Positions 25,623-37,564 of a DNA stretch of 64,000 bases are shown here, piece after piece. The stretch covers positions 1-64,000 of the forward strand of contig NZ_JXXU01000018.1 of the NCBI RefSeq assembly GCF_000967495.1, read 5' to 3'. The stretch's first letter is position 1; each line of letters begins with the position of its first letter. The DNA comes from Vibrio neptunius (GTDB lineage Bacteria > Pseudomonadota > Gammaproteobacteria > Enterobacterales > Vibrionaceae). The translations under genes and the position numbers were made by a program. The notes under the pieces are model-generated. The model did no database searches. It saw nothing but the letters and a program-made list of their open reading frames with translations, and was not told the origin of the DNA.

Positions 25623-27004
25623 TATTCTTCCTCCAGCGCTGCAAATGGGATTGGATCAAGTGGGAATCTAGGACGAACTAAGCCTTGTTCCTGACTGAAC
25701 CCTTCTTTCTTCAACCTGTCGTAGCAATAGTGAGCGCAGGTTTTGCCCTGACAGTCACCCATAGTGACGCGGGTACGCATTTTTAGAGTCACAATATCGC
25801 GGCAGCCTTGAGCTATCGCCTCATCTATCGCTTTTTTCTTAACCTGTTCACAGCGACATATCACCGTATCTTCTTCTGGTAGAGAAAGCAGGCCTAACTC
25901 ACGGAAACCCGCATTGTCGAATGCCTGACGAAAACGATAGAGACGAGATAACTTACGTCGTATCTCAACTATGTATTGCTCTGCATCCGCACTACCCAGT
26001 TTTCCCATTTCACAAGCAATGGCTTTTGCGGCAATCTTGCCTTCAAGCATGGCAGCGTCTGCACCTGCAATTTTAGCGCTATCACCAGCGCAGAAAATGT
26101 TTTCCTGGCTGCTCTTTTGCCATTTATCAACGGCGGGGATCGCCCCACTCATGTGGTCATACTCTATGTTAAGACCGATGAGTTGGGCCAATTGTGAGCG
26201 AGCAGCAAAGCCATAGCCCACACCTAGAGTATCAACAACATGAGTCACAGCCTGAGAGTGATCTGGAAACCAGTTGTTATCATAAGGAGCAACAGTGACT
26301 TCATTGAGTTGGTCGGTGCCTTCTGCTTTTACAAGTCCCCAACCGTAATGGAGAGGGATATTGTGCTGCTTGAGGTACCACATCATTGATAGCCCGTCTA
26401 ACGCTTGCTGAGGGCGATTGAGCATTGCAAATGTTTCCTTGGCTATTGACGAAAACTTTGCCGCTTCATAAATCGCTTCAACCTGACAACCAGCTTTGTG
26501 TAACTGACAAGCGACGAGCACCAACAGTGGTCCACTGCCCGCGATCACGACCTTATTCCCAGGACGAACTAAACCACTCTTGATTTGAAGCTGTATAGCA
26601 CCTAGTAGCATCACTCCAGGAAGCTGCCATCCCGGAAAAGGGATACTTCTTTCCTGACACCCAGTGGCCAATATCAGGTGGTCATAGTCAATGCGAGAAA
26701 GCTTGTGATCATGCGTCAGTAACAAGCTATTTTCTCCTAAAGGCCCAAGTACTCTTGTCTGAGTTCTTAAATCGATAGAAGACGCGTTGCTCTGGTAATC
26801 TTCTTGAAGCTTATCCATCGCCTTGGTGAGTTTTTCATCTAAGTGGGGCATATCCGCTGTTTTGCGCCACGGCCCACGATAGATAACCCCTCCAGCTTTC
26901 GGTGCTTCGTCAATGACGGTGGTATGAATACCAAAGCGTGCCAGTTCGGTTGCCGCCGACATACCTGCCGGCCCACCCCCTACAATCACGACTTTATTAG
27001 TCAT
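25622..27004 (-). CDS. FAD/NAD-type flavoprotein with C-terminal [2Fe-2S] domain (HcnB-like)
   Basis: A 460-residue pyridine-nucleotide-disulphide-type flavoprotein. It has GGGPAGMSAATELARFG (FAD), a second Rossmann motif VVIAGSGPLLVLVACQL, and FCAGDSAKIAGADAAMLEG near the end of the FAD fold. The C-terminus is a BFD-like iron-sulphur segment with ICRCEQVKKKAID and GDCQGKTCAHYC. This is the architecture of the alpha subunit of hydrogen cyanide synthase, opine oxidase and D-hydroxyproline dehydrogenase. It overlaps the upstream ferredoxin-like gene by four bases (ATGA). Confidence 0.87.
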   Translation of the reverse strand: MTNKVVIVGGGPAGMSAATELARFGIHTTVIDEAPKAGGVIYRGPWRKTADMPHLDEKLTKAMDKLQEDYQSNASSIDLRTQTRVLGPLGENSLLLTHDHKLSRIDYDHLILATGCQERSIPFPGWQLPGVMLLGAIQLQIKSGLVRPGNKVVIAGSGPLLVLVACQLHKAGCQVEAIYEAAKFSSIAKETFAMLNRPQQALDGLSMMWYLKQHNIPLHYGWGLVKAEGTDQLNEVTVAPYDNNWFPDHSQAVTHVVDTLGVGYGFAARSQLAQLIGLNIEYDHMSGAIPAVDKWQKSSQENIFCAGDSAKIAGADAAMLEGKIAAKAIACEMGKLGSADAEQYIVEIRRKLSRLYRFRQAFDNAGFRELGLLSLPEEDTVICRCEQVKKKAIDEAIAQGCRDIVTLKMRTRVTMGDCQGKTCAHYCYDRLKKEGFSQEQGLVRPRFPLDPIPFAALEEE

Positions 27005-27321
27005 ATCTCACCCCCTTGTTCCATCACCAAATTGCGGCTAGTTTCCACCTTCATATCTGGCTTCACGATCGTCTGACAGGCTCTTTGCTTGTGACGACCA
27101 TCAATGTGCAGCAAGCAACAATGGCACACTCCCATTCCGCAGTATGCGCCTGATTCAGCGCCATAATCATTCTTCATTAACTGACGAATGTTTGAAGCTA
27201 ACAAAGCACTGAGTACACTCTCACCTTCAACAGCCGGAATGGTTTTTCCGTCAACATTGATGGTGAAGGGCTTATCGAGCACCTTAGTAATATCTTGGTT
27301 TCTTTTTGTTATAGAATTCAT
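27001..27321 (-). CDS. (2Fe-2S)-binding subunit (HcnA/opine-oxidase-C-like)
   Basis: A 106-residue plant-type ferredoxin domain, FTINVDGKTIPAVEGESVLSALLAS, with the cluster Cys pattern YCGMGVCHCC and a distal Cys in KQRACQT. It is the electron-transfer subunit of the three-gene complex. ATG 27321 is chosen because GGAGAGG lies three bases upstream; longer readings up to 27387 lack a ribosome-binding site. It is the first gene of the operon, so the promoter should be in 27322-27540. Confidence 0.85.
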   Translation of the reverse strand: MNSITKRNQDITKVLDKPFTINVDGKTIPAVEGESVLSALLASNIRQLMKNDYGAESGAYCGMGVCHCCLLHIDGRHKQRACQTIVKPDMKVETSRNLVMEQGGEI

Positions 27322-27900
27322 ATACCTCTCCAATGCAACAAAGCGCACACGCATCATACCCATAAAAAAATTAAGGGAAATGATCAAAAAAGACGCATTT
27401 TCAATTTAAAAAGAGCCATCACAATTATTGTGGGAAATACTTGTGCTACTACTCAATATCTCATCAGACCACTGCAAAAATAGAGTTTGGCAGAATAATC
27501 TGTCCGAAAAACACAAGGATTCATACAGAAAATTTATGACCACGACTCATAATAGTGAATTAGAAAAATTAATTTTCGATGACATGAGCTAGGTTTCGAG
27601 CGTTAAGCTCTTTAAAGTAAAACCTATCTCCAGTGTCTCCTAGTTCAGCTCTCAGCCTCTTCTCGTTAGAACTTATAGATACCTTTCCACTGGTCGGTAT
27701 TGCATCTCATCAGTCACCCAATGCTTGGCGAGGGTAACTCACCAGAAAGCTATCTACTTAGAAGCTAGCGATCACGAGCCCTTGAACACACTTGTTCAGG
27801 ATTCTTTGCACCAGTATATAGGCAGAGTAAAATGACGAATGTCGGTCGCCAGATATCCTATTGGTTTGCCCTAAACCAAAATTCAGTGACGACTCATCAT
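27322..27900. other. Intergenic region with a possible gene remnant
   Basis: About 600 bases without an intact gene. On the minus strand 27569-27706 is an open 45-codon stretch with no start codon. It reads like a protein tail (SSNEKRLRAELGDTGDRFYF, then KELNARNLAHVIEN and stop). The family was not recognised. The rest shows nothing clear beyond the AT-rich promoter side of the operon. Confidence 0.3.
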
Positions 27901-27901
27901 C

Positions 27902-27927
27902 AAAAAAGTCCACCATTTGGTGGACTT
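27902..27927 (-). terminator. Terminator of the aminopeptidase gene
   Basis: AAGTCCACCA (27906-27915) with TGGTGGACTT (27918-27927). On the minus strand TTTTTTG follows. Confidence 0.75.
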
Positions 27928-27934
27928 CTTTCTG

Positions 27935-29479
27935 TTATTGCTTCTGATCCTGTGCATTTTCTGGGCTAAAGCTAGCCACAATATCTACTTCATCAAAGTT
28001 ACGGTAACCACGAATCATAATGTTGAACTCACCGGCTGGTTTATTGAATACACACTGTTCATTGCTGCCATTCTGGAATGGACGACAGTCATATTCTGTT
28101 TTCGAAACCGAACCTTCGTAGGTCACATATAAATCCGCATCACCACTGCGTGGCCCTGTAATAGAAATCGTCACCTCACCTGGCTCTGTGGTGCGGAAAA
28201 CGAAGAACTGTTCATCAAAATAACCAGACGTCAGATTCTCCACTGGCGTACCGTTTTCCAGCTCCTTCACTGGCGACTCAACATCATCCAAACTGGTTTC
28301 AACCAAGTAGGCGATCGCTAACTTAGCAAATTTACTCGCATGGCTTGCAGTTGGATCGGAATTCTCCAGCGTGTCGTGTTCAGTGTGGATATGCGGGTTG
28401 TAATCATTGAACATGGTTTCAAACGGCATTGCTGACGGGTAACCAGCGTTATGCCATGAAGCGTGGTCAGAACAGGCGTAGCCACAGCGGTCAAAATCAT
28501 AAGTAATTTCACTCGCGTAGGTGTCAATCAGTTCACTGAGAAATTGCGTTAAATTCGCGTCGGTGTAATCGTTGATGAAAGTAATATCATGAGCCGAACC
28601 GTTGTAGTTGGTCATATCCAGTTGCAAGGCAGAGACAACATTCGCCTGCTCGCCTTTCAGCGTTTGAGCAATGTCTTGAGAACCTCGCAAGCCCACTTCT
28701 TCTGCAGCATAGCCGTAGAACTTGATGGTGCGATCTGGCTGGATACCGCTGGCGATCATCAGGCGAAGTGCTTCCGTCACCGTCGCTATACCCGAAGCGT
28801 CATCATCGGCTCCCGGTGATATTGTACCTTCGGTTGTCCATGACCCAACTGTTGAATCTAGGTGACCACCCACCACAACGATCTCGTCTGGGTGCTTGGC
28901 ACCGACTAAAGTAACTTCAACCGATTTCTGTGGGTAATCACTGTGTGAGATTTGCTGAGCTGAGGCATAAGGTACATCCTTAATCTCTTCTTGCCAGCGC
29001 TCTAGCAACCAGTTCGAAGCAGCAATACCCGTAGAGGTGGTATAAAAACGGTTAGTAAAGCTGGTTAGGTTTTCAATGGTAGTAACCATGTTGTTTGGTT
29101 CAACCTGCGCAATCAACGACTCGACCGTATCGTGGTGGCTGATCACCGGCTTCTCAAACGTACTCATCGACAGTGGCATACCCGCTGCTTTCATTGCGCT
29201 TGCCTTGTCTGCATGCACCATGTAACCACCACAACGGTGTTTTGCTTCGTGCATATGACTGGAAAGCGCCGCCAACTGCTTCTCATTAATTTTGGCGACA
29301 ACAGCATTTGGATTCGCTGCAAAGCCGCTGACTACCGCTGCCCCGTGCTGCGTAACCAAATGTTGCGCATCTGCATCTGTGGTAATCCATACTTCTCCAT
29401 CTTTCAGTACGTTGACATCTGAAGCAGCAAAGGCGGAAGCGCTCCCAAATAGAGCTAAAGCTAGTAATGTCTTTTTCAT
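27935..29479 (-). CDS. Secreted leucyl aminopeptidase, M28 family, with PPC domain
   Basis: A 514-residue zinc exopeptidase very close to the V. proteolyticus aminopeptidase. It has a signal peptide, a propeptide (to about 120), the M28 catalytic domain and a C-terminal PPC domain (EQFFVFRTTEPGEVTISITGP...DADLYVTY). Expected metal ligands are all present: His206 (GGHLDST), Asp226 (GADDDASG), Glu261 beside Glu260 (AAEEVG), Asp288 (LQLDMTN) and His365 (HIHTEHD). It removes N-terminal hydrophobic residues from peptides outside the cell. It lies directly downstream of the M4 endoprotease on the same strand, a sensible pairing for extracellular protein use. Confidence 0.93.
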   Translation of the reverse strand: MKKTLLALALFGSASAFAASDVNVLKDGEVWITTDADAQHLVTQHGAAVVSGFAANPNAVVAKINEKQLAALSSHMHEAKHRCGGYMVHADKASAMKAAGMPLSMSTFEKPVISHHDTVESLIAQVEPNNMVTTIENLTSFTNRFYTTSTGIAASNWLLERWQEEIKDVPYASAQQISHSDYPQKSVEVTLVGAKHPDEIVVVGGHLDSTVGSWTTEGTISPGADDDASGIATVTEALRLMIASGIQPDRTIKFYGYAAEEVGLRGSQDIAQTLKGEQANVVSALQLDMTNYNGSAHDITFINDYTDANLTQFLSELIDTYASEITYDFDRCGYACSDHASWHNAGYPSAMPFETMFNDYNPHIHTEHDTLENSDPTASHASKFAKLAIAYLVETSLDDVESPVKELENGTPVENLTSGYFDEQFFVFRTTEPGEVTISITGPRSGDADLYVTYEGSVSKTEYDCRPFQNGSNEQCVFNKPAGEFNIMIRGYRNFDEVDIVASFSPENAQDQKQ

Positions 29480-29513
29480 AGCAGAGCTGAGTTCCTTATA
29501 AATTCTTTAGGCT

Positions 29514-29545
29514 TGATAAAAAGCAGGGCCCCATAGAAGGAGCCC
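29514..29545 (-). terminator. Terminator between M4 protease and aminopeptidase genes
   Basis: GGGCCCC (29526-29532) pairs with GGAGCCC (29539-29545, one G-T). On the minus strand GCTTTTTATC follows. It implies that the two protease genes are separate transcripts or that read-through is partial. Confidence 0.6.
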
Positions 29546-29563
29546 CGTCGTTTTTAGAATGGA

Positions 29564-32610
<3,047 letters not shown>

Positions 32611-33591
32611 TCAATCAGATGGTGATGAAATAGGTGGCTCGACTAACGTCACTTTACCCTGTTTGTCGATTCGATAGCGCAGTAAGTCTTGTGCAAGGAA
32701 TAAGTTGCCAGAGTATACCTGCTCAGCCTCTGAGCGAATAATCTCGACTGACAGCTCCGCTTGAGGGTGTCGCTGATAACGTGGGCTAAAATGAGTAAGA
32801 ATCAAGTTAGGGATACCAGCGACTTCAGCAAACTCCGCAACCAACTTTCCGTAGCTGTGGCCAAACGCTTTCGCCTGTTTGGCAAAAGCTTCGGCATAAG
32901 TCGACTCATGAACCAGCAAATGGCATTCTTCACATAAGTGTTTGAGCAACTCAGGCTCGGCATTATCACCAGCGATAACAAACTTTCTTGGCCCATGTTC
33001 CAAATAAGTGAACTCTTCGCTGATCAGCGTTTTACCTTGATGTTCGACATTTTGCCCTTTGACTAACTGCCCCCATAACGGGCCTCGTGGTACACCTTGC
33101 TGTGCCAGCTTGTCAAAATTTAGATAAGCTTTTACCGTACTTTCGGTAAAACAATAGGCGAAAGAAGGCACACGATGCTCTAATTCACACAACGAAATAG
33201 TGAATTGGCCTATCGTCATTGAGGGCAAAGATTCAGCAGAGACAAACTGAAGCTCGTAAGGCAAGTGAAGCTTAGTAAATTGCATTGTCGCTTCAAGCCA
33301 TTCTCGGATCCCTTTCGGCGCAATAATGATTAAAGGATCTGAACGACGATTCATTCCAGCGCTGGCAAGTAAGCCCGGCAAACCAAAGCAATGGTCACCA
33401 TGTAAGTGAGTAATGAAAATCGCCTTGAGGTAATTGAGCGACAAGGGCGTATGCAGCAACTGGTGTTGGGTGGCTTCACCACAATCAACCAGAAACCAGC
33501 CTTTGCCTACGCTTTCCATCACAGCCGTAGCAGAGACGTTTCTTGCTTTGGTTGGTGTACCTGATGATGTCCCTAATAAACAAATTTCCAT
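32611..33591 (-). CDS. rnz: Ribonuclease Z (tRNA 3' processing)
   Basis: A 326-residue metallo-beta-lactamase-fold endoribonuclease that trims tRNA 3' trailers. Diagnostic motifs are LLGTSSGTPT at the start, the metal site FITHLHGDHCFGLPGLL (HxHxDH), FVIAGDN, VHESTYAE, AFGHSYGKLVAEFAEVAG and LTHFSPRY. ATG 33591 is chosen over the adjacent ATG at 33594 for spacing from AAGG. It starts within 10 bases of the stop of the upstream LysR gene, so they are probably co-transcribed. Confidence 0.93.
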   Translation of the reverse strand: MEICLLGTSSGTPTKARNVSATAVMESVGKGWFLVDCGEATQHQLLHTPLSLNYLKAIFITHLHGDHCFGLPGLLASAGMNRRSDPLIIIAPKGIREWLEATMQFTKLHLPYELQFVSAESLPSMTIGQFTISLCELEHRVPSFAYCFTESTVKAYLNFDKLAQQGVPRGPLWGQLVKGQNVEHQGKTLISEEFTYLEHGPRKFVIAGDNAEPELLKHLCEECHLLVHESTYAEAFAKQAKAFGHSYGKLVAEFAEVAGIPNLILTHFSPRYQRHPQAELSVEIIRSEAEQVYSGNLFLAQDLLRYRIDKQGKVTLVEPPISSPSD

Positions 33592-33599
33592 CATTTACC

Positions 33600-34478
33600 T
33601 TATTGTTGTTCCAGCCAGTCAGATAACGCTTTGACCGATTCATTCGGCTCTTGATTGGCTGAAAGCAGAAAGTAACTATTGCCAGATCGGATACGTTTAT
33701 CAAACGGGCAGAGCAAGCGATTTGACCTTATGTCCTGCTCCGCCAAGGTGACATCTCCCACGGCCATCCCAAAACCCTGTTGAGCGGCATTCATGGCCTG
33801 ATCTAACGTAGCAAACGTCTGATTCCCTTTCCCTTTAAGTGTAGATTCGTCACAACTGTTGCACCATAGCATCCAGTCAGACTGCTCAGGGTTTGCATGT
33901 AACCAAGTAAAGCGATTGACCAAAACGTCTTGTAAGGGTTCATTCCGCTCGACGCACTGTGACCACAACTGAGGTGAACAAATGGGCGCTAGAATTTCAT
34001 CAAACAACAGGGTTTGGGAAACCTGTTTACTTCGCACTGGCTTACCATAAACGATCACCATATCAAAACTGTCAAAATCTGGATGAAACTGGTGCTTAGT
34101 AGTTGAAGTCAGTTCGACATTCACATCAGGGCTGGTCTGCTGAAAATTGGCTAAGCGCGCCAGTAACCAGGTGGTAATACAGCTGGGTGCGAGTAGCTTT
34201 ACACGGTTGGCACTTTCAGACACTTCTCTGACTGAGCGTTGTAAGCGCTTGATAATATCTTGCGCGAGTGGCATGAACATACTCCCTTCAGGCGTCAAGG
34301 CGAGTCCTCGAGCACGGCGATAAAACAAGCTCACTCCCATCAAAGATTCGAGAGACTGAATCTGCCTGCTGACCGCACCTTGCGTCATGTTGAGCGACTC
34401 AGCGGCATGGGTCAGGTTAAGGTATTCAGCAGTTGCTAAGAATGCCTGTAAGTTTTTCGTCGAAGGTAAGCGCATCAT
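33600..34478 (-). CDS. LysR-family transcriptional regulator (GcvA-like)
   Basis: A 292-residue regulator with the LysR HTH at the N-terminus (NLQAFLATAEYLNLTHAAESLNMTQGAVSRQIQSLESLMGVSLFYR) and a type-2 periplasmic-binding-fold effector domain. Starts at 34478 or 34475 both sit behind AGGGTGG. It is divergent from the HisC-like and binding-protein genes. A perfect inverted repeat (34488-34516) lies 10 bases upstream of its own start, consistent with autoregulation. The inducer is unknown; an amino acid is plausible from the neighbours. Confidence 0.87.
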   Translation of the reverse strand: MMRLPSTKNLQAFLATAEYLNLTHAAESLNMTQGAVSRQIQSLESLMGVSLFYRRARGLALTPEGSMFMPLAQDIIKRLQRSVREVSESANRVKLLAPSCITTWLLARLANFQQTSPDVNVELTSTTKHQFHPDFDSFDMVIVYGKPVRSKQVSQTLLFDEILAPICSPQLWSQCVERNEPLQDVLVNRFTWLHANPEQSDWMLWCNSCDESTLKGKGNQTFATLDQAMNAAQQGFGMAVGDVTLAEQDIRSNRLLCPFDKRIRSGNSYFLLSANQEPNESVKALSDWLEQQ

Positions 34479-34487
34479 TACCACCCT

Positions 34488-34516
34488 ACTAGCTATGCGT
34501 TTTATGCATAGCTAGT
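34488..34516. promoter_or_regulatory. Perfect 11-bp inverted repeat, candidate LysR operator
   Basis: ACTAGCTATGC-(7)-GCATAGCTAGT lies between the divergent LysR and aminotransferase genes. It is close enough to the LysR start to act on its promoter or as a 5'UTR hairpin. Confidence 0.55.
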
Positions 34517-34632
34517 ATGCCTTTATTTCGATTCTACTCAAATGGATTTTTGACTATGTTTTTATCAAATAAGAAATTCTACTTATTAATTCGTTTTGTT
34601 ATTGATTTATTATGCAGTAAAGGGATATTGAA

Positions 34633-35751
34633 ATGACGTCACTGGCAGACAAGATCGCACCAGATAACATAAAAAAATTAATACCTTATCAATCTGCACG
34701 ACGCATTGGAGGGTCTGGTCGGTTGTGGCTAAACGCCAACGAGTTAGAGCAACCACTGCATTTCAGCGACCAACAAAATGCTTACCATCGTTATCCTGAC
34801 TTTTTGCCTCAGGACATCGCTTGCGCTTATCAGAATTACTGCCACACCCAACAGCCCGTTCTCGCAGTGAGAGGCGCTGATGAAGCGATTGATCTTCTCG
34901 TGCGCACTTTCTGCCAACCCGGAAAAAGTCGCATCGCTATCTGTAGCCCTACGTATGCGATGTATGAATTTTGTGCTGATTCACTTGCCGTTGAAACCAT
35001 CGACATCCCTTTGCTTACGCCGGATTTTGCTCTGGATGTAGACGGTGTTGTAAAAGCGGCGGAGTCGGCAAACTTGGTGTTTCTTTGTTCACCCAATAAC
35101 CCGACAGGCCAGATGCTGAGTCGACAAGATGTACTATCTGTGCTCGAACAAACACAAGATCAAGCACTGATTGTCGTGGACGAGGCATACATTGATTTTG
35201 AACTTGAAGAAAGCGTTATCAGCTTAATCGAGCAATACCCAAATCTAGTCGTTATTCGTACTCTCTCTAAAGCCTTTGGCCTTGCTGCTGTCCGATGTGG
35301 CTTCATTATCGCTGATACATCCGTGATGGACTACCTATATAAAATGGTCCCCCCTTACCCAATGCCAGACAGTTCAGCCGAAATCGTATTAAACGCACTG
35401 AGCCAAGAAGGGTTGGCCAAAGTGACACAAAGTACCCAGAAGTTGATCGCCACTAAACGTTGGTTCGTTGACCAGATCCAGTCATTAGGTTGGATTGAGC
35501 AGATCTACCCTTCTTCCACCAACTTCGTGCTGATTCGCACCCGATCGGATATCGATCTGTTCAACTATTTGCTTAATGCTGGAATCGTCACCCGCAACCA
35601 ATCACACGAGCCGAGCCTGAATCACTGCGTGAGAATCACGATTGGCTCACAAGAATCTATGCAGGAAGTCGCTACCATCATTGGCCACTTCGCTGACCCA
35701 GTATCCATGAAAAACGAAGATAAGGATTTCGAACATGAAAAAAGTGCTTAG
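34633..35751 (+). CDS. HisC-like PLP aminotransferase (histidinol-phosphate aminotransferase family)
   Basis: A 372-residue fold-type I aminotransferase with the SPNNPTG motif, the VVDEAYIDFE segment and the PLP lysine in RTLSKAFGLAAVRCGF. The AVRGADEAIDLLVR segment is typical of HisC. It is not in a histidine biosynthesis operon. It overlaps the downstream binding-protein gene by 17 bases and is divergent from a LysR regulator. That context suggests a catabolic or transport-linked role on histidine or an aromatic/basic amino acid (inference). AAGGGATA precedes the start. Confidence 0.82.
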   Translation: MTSLADKIAPDNIKKLIPYQSARRIGGSGRLWLNANELEQPLHFSDQQNAYHRYPDFLPQDIACAYQNYCHTQQPVLAVRGADEAIDLLVRTFCQPGKSRIAICSPTYAMYEFCADSLAVETIDIPLLTPDFALDVDGVVKAAESANLVFLCSPNNPTGQMLSRQDVLSVLEQTQDQALIVVDEAYIDFELEESVISLIEQYPNLVVIRTLSKAFGLAAVRCGFIIADTSVMDYLYKMVPPYPMPDSSAEIVLNALSQEGLAKVTQSTQKLIATKRWFVDQIQSLGWIEQIYPSSTNFVLIRTRSDIDLFNYLLNAGIVTRNQSHEPSLNHCVRITIGSQESMQEVATIIGHFADPVSMKNEDKDFEHEKSA

Positions 35752-36508
35752 TGTCATTGCTTGTACTGCAGCTCTTCTGTCTACACCTACTTTTGCAAAG
35801 CAAGTACGTCTGGCATCCGACTTCACTTACCCGCCGTTTAACTACAAAGATCAAAGCGGCAACCCAACTGGATTCGATATCGAAATTGCCGATGCATTGT
35901 GTGCTGAAGCCAAACTCGATTGTACCTGGGTCGCTCAGAACTGGGATTCACTCATCCCAAGCCTGTTGGCACGAAAGTCGGATGTCATCATGGCTTCAAT
36001 GCGTATCACCGAAGAGCGCAAAAAGCGTGTATTGTTTACCAACAAGTATTACCAAACTCCGGCTCGTTTTGTCACAGCGATGGACGCTAAAGTCGACATT
36101 TCAGCGCAAGGGATGAAAGACAAAGTCATTGGTGTTCAAGGGGGTACAATTCACGATCGTTATGTAACGGACAAATTCGGCGACGTCGCAGAGATCAAAC
36201 GCTATACTGGTCAGGATGAAGTCTACATTGACATGGTAAACGGCCGCTTGGATCTGACTTTTGGTAATTCTGATCAGCTAGCGTTAGCATTTCTAGCCAA
36301 AGAGATTGGACAGGGGTTCAAGTTTGTCGGCAATCCTGTGACCGACAAAGCCTACATAGGCGAAGGGACAGCGTTAGCAATGCGCCAGAGTGACAAAGCA
36401 CTGACTGAGAAATTCAATAAAGCGATTGTTGCTATTCGCACCAACGGTACGTATGACAAGATTGCGAAAAAATACTTCTCTTTTGACATCTACGGTGAAG
36501 AACTGTAA
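35735..36508 (+). CDS. Periplasmic amino-acid-binding protein (SBP_bac_3)
   Basis: A 257-residue protein with a signal peptide (KKVLSVIACTAALLSTPTFA). It has the family-3 solute-binding pattern: VRLASDFTYPPFNYKDQSGNPTGFDIEIADALC, then MRITEERKKRVLFTNKYY. It resembles the HisJ/ArtJ/LAO group for basic amino acids. No permease or ATPase genes are adjacent, so it must use components elsewhere or serve as a receptor. It overlaps the HisC-like gene and ends at a strong terminator. Confidence 0.85.
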   Translation: MKKVLSVIACTAALLSTPTFAKQVRLASDFTYPPFNYKDQSGNPTGFDIEIADALCAEAKLDCTWVAQNWDSLIPSLLARKSDVIMASMRITEERKKRVLFTNKYYQTPARFVTAMDAKVDISAQGMKDKVIGVQGGTIHDRYVTDKFGDVAEIKRYTGQDEVYIDMVNGRLDLTFGNSDQLALAFLAKEIGQGFKFVGNPVTDKAYIGEGTALAMRQSDKALTEKFNKAIVAIRTNGTYDKIAKKYFSFDIYGEEL

Positions 36509-36515
36509 ATCCATT

Positions 36516-36540
36516 TGGGCCTGCCATAGGCCCATTTTTA
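36516..36540 (+). terminator. Terminator of the HisC-like/binding-protein operon
   Basis: TGGGCCT (36516-36522) with AGGCCCA (36528-36534), followed by TTTTTA. Confidence 0.8.
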
Positions 36541-37356
36541 TTGCTTAGCCACCTGTTTTCGATAACGAAGCATCACAGCGCTATCCGGTTGATAAGCGTC
36601 AATCAAAGCTGCGAGCTTGCCTTGTTTTTTCAACGTATCAAAGCTTTGAGTTAAAGCATGAACTATCTCCGGAGACGTTTGCTTGCCCGTAACTAACCAC
36701 AATGCTTTGCACAATGGCTTTACCTTCATCACTTCAACAAAATTTTCAGGCTCAAAGCCGTATTGTTCCATCCGATAGGGGTAGCTGACCGTCACCAAAG
36801 GCGCGTAGTCGACCCGATTCGCACGCAGCAAGCGAATCGCATCCTTACCGTAGTTAACTGGGATAATCCGAGCAAAACCCAGAGACTGAATCAACTCTTC
36901 AAACGACCCCTCAGTTTGTGCACCAAAACGAAAGCCTTTGAGCGCCTGCAGTTGATCCGTTTCTAATCTTGGCCCATTAACATGGCGGTAGATCCCGACT
37001 TCGTAGGGTGAGACCTCACCAATCCAATGAAATTTGTCTTCTCTGACTGGCGTACGCGACACGGAAAACAGCAAGGCGTTCTTACGATTTTGTGTGATTC
37101 GCATTGCTCGTTTCCAAGGCGTGAAATGAATCTGATGAACTTGCATAGGAAAGGTTCGAGCAGCGTCTTGTACCACAGCTTCGACAAACTTGACCACATA
37201 ACCTTCTGCCACACCATCTACTTCCACCTGTAGCGGCGGAAATTCCTGAGTGTAGAGCTCCAGTTCTACAGTCTGGGGGTTCGCATAGCTGATTGTAGAT
37301 ACGATCAAACTTGACGCGCAGAGTAAGGTTTTTATCTTTGTTATCCAGCGCAGCAT
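36538..37356 (-). CDS. Periplasmic SBP_bac_3-like protein
   Basis: A 272-residue protein with a signal peptide (to about 25, YANPQ). It is a diverged family-3 solute-binding fold: LYTQEFPPLQVEVDGVAEGYVVKFVEAVVQ, FTPWKRAMRITQNRKNALLFSVSRTPVREDKFHWIGEV, LLRANRVDYAPLV. Proteins of this sort are common in vibrios as orphans and are often of unknown ligand. It is convergent with the preceding operon and has no transport partners nearby. Confidence 0.8.
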   Translation of the reverse strand: MLRWITKIKTLLCASSLIVSTISYANPQTVELELYTQEFPPLQVEVDGVAEGYVVKFVEAVVQDAARTFPMQVHQIHFTPWKRAMRITQNRKNALLFSVSRTPVREDKFHWIGEVSPYEVGIYRHVNGPRLETDQLQALKGFRFGAQTEGSFEELIQSLGFARIIPVNYGKDAIRLLRANRVDYAPLVTVSYPYRMEQYGFEPENFVEVMKVKPLCKALWLVTGKQTSPEIVHALTQSFDTLKKQGKLAALIDAYQPDSAVMLRYRKQVAKQ

Positions 37357-37542
37357 TAAGGGGTTATTCTATTTCTAAGTAGCTAATTTAGCGCACTACT
37401 ATAAATGACATTTATATCGGGTCAATGTCATACAGGCCCAAACTGTCGGGTTAAGCCATCTCTTTTATTAGACAACTGAACGAGGAGCTCACTAGCGCTT
37501 CTAATATAGGCGGGCGTCACTTAATCTTTGACTGAAAGCAGA

Positions 37543-37562
37543 AAAGCCCCAATTGGGGCTTT
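37543..37562 (-). terminator. Terminator of the YccF gene
   Basis: The palindrome AAAGCCCCAATTGGGGCTTT with T-rich flanks on the minus strand (TTTTCTGC). Confidence 0.7.
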
Positions 37563-37564
37563 CA

